From Succinivibrio sp. (GTDB taxonomy: Bacteria > Pseudomonadota > Gammaproteobacteria > Enterobacterales > Succinivibrionaceae): a stretch of DNA of 42,919 nt. How positions within the stretch are numbered: the first letter of the stretch is position 1; each line of letters starts with the position of its first letter. The DNA is taken from contig JAGBLM010000078.1 of the NCBI GenBank assembly GCA_017635415.1, forward strand, positions 1-42,919, written 5' to 3'. A program made the translations under genes and the position numbers. The notes under the pieces were generated by a model. That model worked only from the letters and a program-made list of their open reading frames with translations. It was not told where the DNA came from and searched no databases. Below are positions 37,019-42,919 of this stretch, in pieces.

Positions 37019-39843
37019 TAGGCAAACTTTCTTAACTCACCTGAACCTGCTACGTTTTCAACGCAGCGCTTACACAGTCCCGGATGATCTGGATCACTGT
37101 CCACATCAGCCTCATAATGCCAGCAACGCTCGCATTTATGAGCAGCAGACTTCTCAACCGTAAAGGCACAGTCCAAAACCTCTGATCTGATAGCATCAGC
37201 AGGAGCCTCTCCTTCCACCACATCTGCACGCGAGGTAATGAGCACAAAACGCAGTTCATCCTCTAAAAGACGCAAGTCTTTTAAGAGTTCACCTTTGGTG
37301 AAGATCTTAAGTTCAGCCTCCAGAGATCCGCCAATCACTCCATTGTTACGTGCAGTTTCAATGGCCTTGTTGGCCTCATCACGGAAGGTCAGGATACGCT
37401 GCCAGTAGGCGCTGTTTAACTGTGCATCCTCTGACAGTTCGTGAAGGTCGTCATACCATCTTGCGGTAAACACGAACTCATCGCGCTTGCCAGGCATAGC
37501 CTGCCATGCTTCCTGAGCAGTGAATGACAGAATAGGGGCAATCCAGCGCAGCAAACACTCAGCTATGGTGTAGATGGCACTCTGGCAGGAACGGCGGGCT
37601 TTGCTGTCTGCCTTGGCGGTATACTGACGATCCTTGATGATGTCCAGATAGAAGGAGCCCATTTCTATGGAGCAGAAGTGCATAATGGTCTGTACCACCA
37701 TGTGGAAATCATATTCCTCATAGCACTTGAGAAGTTCTTTCTGAACCTTAGAAGTCAGAGATACTGCCCACTTATCAAGTTCAATCAGTTCCGCAAACGG
37801 CACTCTGTCAGTCTCAGGATTGAAACCGTCAAGATTCGAAAGCAGGAAACGGATGGTATTACGTACACGACGGTAGGCATCAGATGAACGTTTGAAAATT
37901 TCATGAGATACAGCCATATCACCGGTATAGTCATTAGAGGCAATCCACAGACGCAGTACATCGGCGCCGAGTTTGTCTATTACCTCCTGCGGAGCAATGA
38001 CGTTACCCAAGGACTTGGACATCTTGCGTCCATTGCCGTCAACAGTAAAACCGTGAGTAAGCACCTGTTTATACGGAGCCCTGTCTTTGGCTGCTACGGA
38101 CAGCATCAGCGAAGACATGAACCAGCCACGATGCTGATCTGATCCCTCAAGATAAAGATCCGAAGACTGTCCTCTAAACTCAGGACGCTGATCAACTACT
38201 GAGAACTGTGTTGAACCTGAATCAAACCATACGTCCAGAGTATTAGGATCCTTATGATAGAGTTTTGCTTCATCAGCGCCAATCAGATCTTCAACCTTGA
38301 TATCCCACCAGGCCTGAATTCCCTTCTGCTCAACTTCCCGGGCGATCTGTTCAATGATTTCCGGAGTCCTAGGATGGATTTCATTGGTCTCATTGTTGAT
38401 GAGCACAGCACAAGGCATACCCCAGGTACGCTGACGGGAAATACACCAGTCGGTACGCTGTTTGACCATTGCCTCGATACGGTTCTGTCCCCAGGCCGGG
38501 ATCCACTTTACCTTCTGAATCTCTTCTAAGGCACGCTTACGCAGATCCCTGCCGTCCATGGAGATAAACCACTGCGGAGTGGCACGGAAAATAACCGGAG
38601 TCTTGTGACGCCAGCAGTGAGGATAACTGTGAGTAATCTTGATGGATTTGAGCAGAGCCCTCTTCTCCACGAGTACCTTGATAACCTCCGGATTAGCTTT
38701 AAGGACATTGAGTCCTGCAAAATACTCAACATCATCCTTAAAGCAGCCGTCAGGTCCGACAGGATTGTAGATCTCAAGACCGTACTTCACACAGACATTA
38801 TAGTCGTCAAGACCGTGACCACCTGCGGTATGAACACAGCCAGTACCGGCGTCCAAAGTAACGTGTGCACCTAGAACAACAGGAACATCATAGTTCAGGA
38901 ACGCATGATGGAAGCGTTTTAATTCAAGGTTCTTGCCATCGGTAAGACCAAGTACCCTGAATTCTTCTATACCAGTCTCCTTCATGACGTTTTCCACAAG
39001 ATCAGCAGCGATAACAAAACGCTCTTTACCTGCTGCTGTGGTTGCCTGAACCAGTGCATATTTGAACTGCTGATTGATACAGATGGCGCGGTTTGCAGGA
39101 AGGGTCCAAGGCGTAGTGGTCCAGATCACGCAGGAAACCTTGCCCTCTCCCTTATCACTGCCGTCAAACAGAGCGGCAATCTCGTTGTCATCCAAAGCAG
39201 CAAAACGTACATAGATAGAATCAGATTTAACGTCGTAGTACTCAACCTCAGCCTCAGCAAGAGCAGACTGACAGTCCATGCACCAGTAGACAGGTTTTAA
39301 ACCACGAACAAAGTGACCGTTGGCAATTACCTTGCCAAGTGCGCGCAGGGTATCTGCTTCGGTCTTATAGTCCATGGTCAGATAAGGGTGTTCCCAGTCA
39401 GCAAGAACACCTAAGCGTTTAAAGTCCTTGCGTTGTCCGTCAACCTGACTCTTGGCGTATTCACGGCAGAGTTTACGGAAGGTGGTAGCGTCAATATTCT
39501 TACCAGGCTTACCCTTAGTTGACTCAACCTTGACCTCGATTGGCAGACCGTGACAGTCCCAGCCTGGAATAAACGGCGAATCAAAACCACTCAGAGTCTT
39601 GGACTTGATGATGATATCTTTGAGAACCTTATTGATGGCATGACCGATATGAATGTTTCCGTTGGCATAAGGTGGTCCGTCATGCAGTATGAAGGTATTG
39701 CAACCTTCACGAGACTGACGGATCTTTTTGTATAGATCCCGCTCTTCCCAGTCCTTCAACATTCCCGGTTCACGCTGCGCCAGATTACCGCGCATCGGGA
39801 ACTCTGTTTTTGGAAGATTCAATGTATTTTTATAATCTGCCAT
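37018..39843 (-). CDS. ileS: isoleucyl-tRNA synthetase
   Basis: Charges tRNA-Ile and edits valine. It is a class Ia enzyme of 941 aa. The HIGH motif is HIGH at residues 65-68 ([13 protein letters not shown]). The editing domain carries [18 protein letters not shown] occurs near residue 607 ([11 protein letters not shown]). The C-terminal zinc finger [24 protein letters not shown] is present, as in the E. coli type that is sensitive to mupirocin. It follows ribF by 24 bases. Confidence 0.97.
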   Translation of the reverse strand: MADYKNTLNLPKTEFPMRGNLAQREPGMLKDWEERDLYKKIRQSREGCNTFILHDGPPYANGNIHIGHAINKVLKDIIIKSKTLSGFDSPFIPGWDCHGLPIEVKVESTKGKPGKNIDATTFRKLCREYAKSQVDGQRKDFKRLGVLADWEHPYLTMDYKTEADTLRALGKVIANGHFVRGLKPVYWCMDCQSALAEAEVEYYDVKSDSIYVRFAALDDNEIAALFDGSDKGEGKVSCVIWTTTPWTLPANRAICINQQFKYALVQATTAAGKERFVIAADLVENVMKETGIEEFRVLGLTDGKNLELKRFHHAFLNYDVPVVLGAHVTLDAGTGCVHTAGGHGLDDYNVCVKYGLEIYNPVGPDGCFKDDVEYFAGLNVLKANPEVIKVLVEKRALLKSIKITHSYPHCWRHKTPVIFRATPQWFISMDGRDLRKRALEEIQKVKWIPAWGQNRIEAMVKQRTDWCISRQRTWGMPCAVLINNETNEIHPRTPEIIEQIAREVEQKGIQAWWDIKVEDLIGADEAKLYHKDPNTLDVWFDSGSTQFSVVDQRPEFRGQSSDLYLEGSDQHRGWFMSSLMLSVAAKDRAPYKQVLTHGFTVDGNGRKMSKSLGNVIAPQEVIDKLGADVLRLWIASNDYTGDMAVSHEIFKRSSDAYRRVRNTIRFLLSNLDGFNPETDRVPFAELIELDKWAVSLTSKVQKELLKCYEEYDFHMVVQTIMHFCSIEMGSFYLDIIKDRQYTAKADSKARRSCQSAIYTIAECLLRWIAPILSFTAQEAWQAMPGKRDEFVFTARWYDDLHELSEDAQLNSAYWQRILTFRDEANKAIETARNNGVIGGSLEAELKIFTKGELLKDLRLLEDELRFVLITSRADVVEGEAPADAIRSEVLDCAFTVEKSAAHKCERCWHYEADVDSDPDHPGLCKRCVENVAGSGELRKFA

Positions 39844-39867
39844 TTTTCAAAAGATTCCTAAAATAAA

Positions 39868-40797
39868 CTACAAACCGTTAAGAACCTGACGGGCTGTCAG
39901 CAGATCAGACTGTATCTGACCTTTAAGCTCCTCAAGTCCAGAAAACTTTTTCTCATCACGCAGTTTTCTGACAAAAGACACTTCCAGACTTTTGCCATAC
40001 AGATCTCCTGCGAAATCAAAAAGGTGAACCTCAAGCAAACTCTGTTTTTGGTGTTCCATGACTGTAGGACGTGATCCTACGTTGGCAACCCCCGCATATT
40101 CCGTGTCCTTTATACGGACACGTACAGCAAAAACCCCTTTTAGGGGAAATTTGCGTCTGCGTAAATTCACATTTGCCGTCGGAAATCCCATAGTTCTGCC
40201 GATTGCGTTACCGTGCACAACCTTGCCTAATATCGCATACGGATGCCCAAGCAGGCGACAGGCGCTATCAAGTTTACCCTGTTCGAGGTACTTTCTGATT
40301 AAGGTACTGGAAATCCTCTCACCTTCATGTCCTATGCCATCAATAGCTTCTGCGCTGATACCGGACTTAACTCCCAAATCTTGCAGAACAGTAATATCCG
40401 CCTTTCCGCCACAGCCAAAATAAAACTGCGACCCGACTGTCACATATTTCACATGAAGTTTATGCTTTAACAGATCGCAGACATACTGTTCAGGGGTTAA
40501 GGAGGAGAACTCCTCGTTAAACCTCATACAGAAAACTATTTCTACTCCAGATCCCTCAAAGGCTCTGAGTTTATCGCGCAGCGAATAAATTCGCGCCGGA
40601 GCATCAGCAGAAAAAACCTCTCGCGGCTGCGGTTCAAAAATCATTACCGCAGGACATAAGTTATTTGCACAGGATATTTCAAGCAGACGTCTTATCACAG
40701 CCTGATGGCCTCTATGGAAACCATCAAAATTGCCAATTGCCAGAGCCAGCTGTTTATTCTGGTTCCCAATTGAGCATAGATTATGATAAAAACGCAT
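39868..40797 (-). CDS. ribF: bifunctional riboflavin kinase/FAD synthetase
   Basis: Makes FMN and FAD from riboflavin. The 309-aa protein has an N-terminal nucleotidyltransferase domain with GNFDGFHRGHQAVIRRL and a C-terminal flavokinase domain with GKVVHGNAIGRTMGFPTANV, then YAGVANVGSRPT and VHLFDF. It is the first gene of ribF-ileS-lspA-ispH and is divergent from rpsT, exactly as in E. coli. Confidence 0.97.
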   Translation of the reverse strand: MRFYHNLCSIGNQNKQLALAIGNFDGFHRGHQAVIRRLLEISCANNLCPAVMIFEPQPREVFSADAPARIYSLRDKLRAFEGSGVEIVFCMRFNEEFSSLTPEQYVCDLLKHKLHVKYVTVGSQFYFGCGGKADITVLQDLGVKSGISAEAIDGIGHEGERISSTLIRKYLEQGKLDSACRLLGHPYAILGKVVHGNAIGRTMGFPTANVNLRRRKFPLKGVFAVRVRIKDTEYAGVANVGSRPTVMEHQKQSLLEVHLFDFAGDLYGKSLEVSFVRKLRDEKKFSGLEELKGQIQSDLLTARQVLNGL

Positions 40798-40922
40798 TCC
40801 CTGCGGATCCCCTTTTACTTGAATAGTTAATTATACAGAAATGTGCGGCATCTATCACAAAGAACTTCACTACACAAATTTTTTTCTATAGATCAATAAG
40901 TAAAAAATTTCCTTTGATTATT

Positions 40923-40952
40923 TTGTGCATAACGGTTCTTTTAAGATAGAAT
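40923..40952 (+). promoter_or_regulatory. rpsT promoter P1 (candidate)
   Basis: TTGTGC (40923-40928) and TAGAAT (40947-40952) are 18 bases apart. They lie about 120 bases before rpsT. Confidence 0.5.
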
Positions 40953-40978
40953 ATGCACCGCGCAAACACATTTTTCAC

Positions 40979-41007
40979 TTTAAATATTGAAGAAAAATTG
41001 GTAGAAT
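40979..41007 (+). promoter_or_regulatory. rpsT promoter P2 (candidate)
   Basis: TTTAAA (40979-40984) and TAGAAT (41002-41007) are 17 bases apart. E. coli rpsT also has two tandem promoters. The leader after it contains a GCCAC/GTGGC pair followed by T-rich sequence. Confidence 0.45.
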
Positions 41008-41071
41008 ACTGCGTTCAGTGCCACCGGTTATTTGGAATGTGGCGGTTTTTATAGAATTTTAGGAGCTATCT

Positions 41072-41335
41072 GTGCCTAACATTAAGTCAGCAAAGAAGCG
41101 CGTTGTTATCGCCGAGAAGGCCCGTCAGCATAATGTCGCTGCACGTTCCAAGATGCGCACTTTAGTTAAGAAAGTTATCAAAGCCTGCAATGATGGCAAT
41201 AAGGATGCTGCCAAGGCAGCTTTCGCATTAGCCGAGCCAGTTCTGGATCGTGCCGCTACCAAGGGACTGATCCACAAGAATAAGGCTGCTCGTTCAAAGA
41301 GCAAACTTGCAGCTCTGATTAAAGCTTTAGCTTAA
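41072..41335 (+). CDS. rpsT: 30S ribosomal protein S20
   Basis: Small-subunit protein that binds 16S rRNA. It has 87 aa, is lysine and alanine rich, and begins (M)[10 protein letters not shown], the S20 signature. It starts with GTG, 6 bases after AGGAG (41061-41065). The E. coli gene uses UUG, and a weak start is part of S20 autoregulation there, so similar control is plausible. Monocistronic, ending at a strong terminator. Confidence 0.98.
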   Translation: MPNIKSAKKRVVIAEKARQHNVAARSKMRTLVKKVIKACNDGNKDAAKAAFALAEPVLDRAATKGLIHKNKAARSKSKLAALIKALA

Positions 41336-41352
41336 TGAGTTTAAAAGAAAGT

Positions 41353-41380
41353 AAAACCCCGCCTGCTGCGGGGTTTTTTT
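41353..41380. terminator. rpsT terminator
   Basis: CCCCGC-N5-GCGGGG with seven T residues, 20 bases past the rpsT stop. The A-run on the left may also let it end minus-strand transcription from hsp20. Confidence 0.92.
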
Positions 41381-41434
41381 GCGCTAAAGAGGAGCGGCCT
41401 TTTTCTCCCTGCCGCTTCTGCTTTTTTGCCTTTG

Positions 41435-41890
41435 TTAATGAATGGTAACTGAGGTAACCTTTGCTTCCTGTTTTATCTTTTTCAGGTTTATATCAAGTTC
41501 ACCATTTGCATAGGCTGCGTTAATTTCTTGAGGATCAGCATCATCAAAATGGAACATACGCTGATAGACCCCCTCGGAGCGTTCATTGATGAGGAATCCC
41601 TGTTCATCCTTCTGCTTTTTCTCGCTGTGATGAACGGCTCTGATAATCAGGTTTCCATCGTCAAAGTCAACCTTGATGTCTTCTTTCTTAACACCCGGCA
41701 TATCTGCCTTTAACTGATAATGATCACCACAGTCCTTCAGATCGACCTTAAAATCAGCGGCTCTTTCCTGTGGACTGAAGAATTCCTCAAAATCGGTCAG
41801 AGGACGACTGAATAGATCAAAAACTGTTGGTGCTGCATAATTGCGAATCTGATTGTTTTTATCCTGAACATACTTTGCTAAACGATTCAT
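41435..41890 (-). CDS. small heat shock protein, Hsp20/alpha-crystallin family
   Basis: An ATP-independent holdase chaperone of 151 aa. The alpha-crystallin domain spans about residues 45-145 and includes DHYQLKADMPGVKKEDIKVDFDDGNLIIRAV and the C-terminal AAYANGELDINLKKI strand (A-x-x-x-N-G-x-L motif). The C-terminus lacks an obvious I-x-I anchor, ending VTSVTIH. ATG 41890 lies 8 bases after GGAG; the in-frame upstream start at 41905 is less likely. A sigma32-type promoter lies upstream. E. coli IbpA/B are the nearest known counterparts, but an exact orthologue is not claimed. Confidence 0.93.
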   Translation of the reverse strand: MNRLAKYVQDKNNQIRNYAAPTVFDLFSRPLTDFEEFFSPQERAADFKVDLKDCGDHYQLKADMPGVKKEDIKVDFDDGNLIIRAVHHSEKKQKDEQGFLINERSEGVYQRMFHFDDADPQEINAAYANGELDINLKKIKQEAKVTSVTIH

Positions 41891-41951
41891 AATTGTAACT
41901 CCCATATTAACTTGCGCTTCACTGTGAAGCCTTATTCCTTTGTCACTTCTA

Positions 41952-41980
41952 TAAATGGGATCGTTTTGACGGATTTAAAG
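41952..41980 (-). promoter_or_regulatory. sigma32 (heat-shock) promoter of hsp20
   Basis: On the minus strand CTTTAAA, a 13-base spacer and TCCCATTTA closely match CTTGAAA-N13-CCCCATnTA. It lies about 60 bases before the hsp20 start. Confidence 0.7.
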
Positions 41981-42059
41981 ATAAATAAGATTTGTTATCA
42001 ACAAGATATTCTAGCCTTTAAACTACAGAATTCATCCCCATGTTATAAAAACTTTTTGT

Positions 42060-42095
42060 AAAAAAAAGGACGATTTGTCAACTGACAGATCGTCC
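42060..42095 (-). terminator. rho-independent terminator on the minus strand with no gene upstream
   Basis: On the minus strand, 13-base arms (42083-42095 and 42068-42080) pair with one G-U and a 2-base loop, followed by eight T residues. No ORF ends near it, so it probably ends a small RNA. Confidence 0.75.
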
Positions 42096-42177
42096 CGAAG
42101 GTGTACCACCACCTATTAAAAAGAACACATGCAAACGAGTCTTTGCTTGCAAGGCGTTAGCCCTAGTTAACTCGCGT
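42061..42177 (-). ncRNA. candidate small RNA ending at the 42060 terminator
   Basis: A minus-strand promoter is seen as TTGCTT (complement of 42207-42212), 17 bases, TAGCAT (complement of 42184-42189). It would start an RNA near 42177 that ends at the strong terminator, about 115 bases. Internal hairpins include GCAAA-gactcg-TTTGC and GGTG-gta-CACC. A dyad GTTAG-N6-CTAAC (42176-42191) overlaps the -10 box and could be an operator. The RNA holds only a four-codon ATG frame. I do not recognise the family. Confidence 0.4.
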
Positions 42178-42225
42178 TAGTGTATGCTAACCGATTATTT
42201 GCAAAAAAGCAATCCCACTTTAATA

Positions 42226-42248
42226 TTTTTTTAGTACTACTAAAAAAA
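42226..42248. repeat. AT-rich perfect palindrome
   Basis: TTTTTTTAGTA and TACTAAAAAAA flank a single C. It lies between the two candidate small RNA genes. It may be a protein-binding site; T-runs precede rather than follow the stem, so it is not a normal terminator. Confidence 0.5.
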
Positions 42249-42351
42249 AATTCTGTTACGCGTATCATTAAAAATGGCCTTTATTTTTTTCTTTTATTTC
42301 ATTGTGTTAAAACATAAGCTGAACTTTTTATAAAAAAATGAATTTTTTTTT

Positions 42352-42379
42352 GGAACTTTTTTTAAGTTGGGGACTCTAA
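42352..42379 (+). promoter_or_regulatory. sigmaE-type promoter
   Basis: GGAACTT (42352-42358), a 16-base spacer and TCTAA (42375-42379) match the sigmaE consensus GGAACTT-N15/16-TCnAA very well. Transcription would begin near 42385. Confidence 0.65.
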
Positions 42380-42384
42380 GAGGT

Positions 42385-42472
42385 ATATCGCTTAGATATT
42401 CAGAATTTTTTCTGACTTCCAGCATATAAAATCCCTTTCTTAAAAGCCCGGTTTGATACCGGGTCTTTTTTT
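42385..42472 (+). ncRNA. candidate sigmaE-dependent small RNA
   Basis: From the predicted start the transcript is about 88 bases. It contains a TCAGAA-TTTT-TTCTGA hairpin (42400-42415), a single-stranded AU-rich stretch, and a GCCCGGT/ACCGGGT hairpin (42446-42464) followed by seven T residues. A further dyad TCTAAG/CTTAGA (42375-42396) straddles the -10 box. The layout (sigmaE promoter, internal hairpin, Hfq-like AU stretch, terminator) is that of MicA and RybB, which repress outer-membrane protein mRNAs. Sequence identity to them is not apparent. Confidence 0.5.
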
Positions 42473-42570
42473 ATGTGCTCCCCAGCCTGCGGAATATCTT
42501 TAGCCCAGATTATCTCAGGATTGAAAACTGTTTTACACATTCCGTTTGTGTTTTCTGATTTAATTATCAT
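42400..42570 (-). CDS. possible small hypothetical protein (doubtful)
   Basis: An open frame of 56 codons from ATG 42570, preceded by GGGG about 5 bases upstream. The protein-like stretch FNPEIIWAKDIPQAGEHIKKDP is not recognised. Its 3' half overlaps the candidate small RNA and its terminator on the other strand, so only one of the two may be real. Confidence 0.22.
   Translation of the reverse strand: MIIKSENTNGMCKTVFNPEIIWAKDIPQAGEHIKKDPVSNRAFKKGILYAGSQKKF
42446..42472 (+). terminator. terminator of the sigmaE small RNA candidate
   Basis: GCCCGGT-N5-ACCGGGT, a 7-bp stem with one G-U, then a C and seven T residues. Confidence 0.75.
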
Positions 42571-42685
42571 CAGATCCCCGACTTTTCTTTTAAATTCACA
42601 AATAATGCACTCCGTTTCACAGTAAGCAGTCGGAGAGATAAGACTTAACAACAACCGGCAGTTAAATTCTCAGGAAGACACTATG

Positions 42686-42723
42686 AAATCTGAAAGTAGG
42701 CTCATGAGCCTACTTTCAGATTT
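42686..42723. repeat. perfect 38-bp palindrome at the transposase 3' end
   Basis: The 19 bases 42686-42704 are the exact reverse complement of 42705-42723, with no spacer. The transposase fragment on the minus strand stops inside it (TGA at 42716-42718). It may be a joined pair of inverted element ends, a small inserted hairpin element, or an inversion scar. Confidence 0.85.
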
Positions 42724-42919
42724 TAAGTTCGGTCCTTACCGCATTTTTCATCTCAATAATTTCAATCTGCTTGGTCTCTATTCTGCCATGACCTTCTAAG
42801 ACCTTTTCAAAAGTCCAACATTGATGGTTGTATTTATCCTTATCGAGGAACTCAAACGCTGTTTTGACATCATCTTCAAGCGCGGACTGATTAGACTTGA
42901 GTCCAACCACAAAGTCTGC
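42716..42919 (-). pseudogene. ISAs1-family (H-repeat-like) transposase, 3'-truncated, running off the window
   Basis: The minus-strand frame is open from the window end and reads ADFVVGLKSNQSALEDDV, then VLEGHGRIETKQ. These match the ADYVLALKGNQ and EKGHGRIExR segments that I know from ISAs1-family and H-repeat DDE transposases. In complete members roughly another 100 residues follow the GHGRIE motif. Here the frame ends 20 residues later, at the 38-bp palindrome, so the copy is probably truncated. The start lies beyond 42919. Confidence 0.72.

Overview
The window looks like chromosomal DNA of a flagellated gammaproteobacterium with a moderate GC content. This is inferred from gene content: a FleQ/FlrA-type flagellar regulator, pseudaminic acid genes, lptF and lptG, the mltG-tmk-holB block, the ribF-ileS-lspA-ispH block divergent from rpsT, and a P-protein (pheA). 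TRAP and TctABC transporters together with Entner-Doudoroff enzymes and fucose enzymes suggest a gut or rumen type organism, perhaps near Succinivibrionaceae/Aeromonadales. The taxonomic guess was not tested.

Layout. 1-5790 (+): a fleQ-like sigma54 activator followed with almost no gaps by pseB, pseC, pseF and pseG, the enzymes for flagellar pseudaminic acid. 5796-8603 (-): ung, then the kdgK-eda operon for 2-keto-3-deoxygluconate; the aldolase carries a C-terminal VOC/glyoxalase-like domain. 9235-12931 (+): a GntR/FCD regulator, a Bax-inhibitor-1 family membrane protein, pheA and an aldo/keto reductase. 13118-14911 (+): a DUF1349 protein and a lactonase-like metallo-beta-lactamase-fold protein. 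15069-15155 (-): tRNA-Leu(CAA), directly beside lptG.

15201-29295: lptG and lptF lie on the same strand but are separated by about 12 kb that holds a catabolic island. The minus-strand operon fucI-fucU-iclR-BNR protein-tctC-tctB-tctA diverges from an AraC regulator and a TRAP transporter (dctP-dctM-dctQ). A shared 14-bp motif lies upstream of both fucI and dctP, so the AraC protein may control both arms. No fucose kinase or aldolase is present.

29297-41335: housekeeping genes holB, tmk, mltG, valS, ispH, lspA, ileS, ribF and rpsT. 41435-42919: an hsp20 gene with a sigma32-like promoter, then a gene-poor region holding two candidate small RNAs. One has a sigmaE-type promoter, three hairpins and a terminator, an organisation like RybB or MicA. 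The window ends in a 3'-truncated ISAs1-type transposase abutting a perfect 38-bp palindrome.
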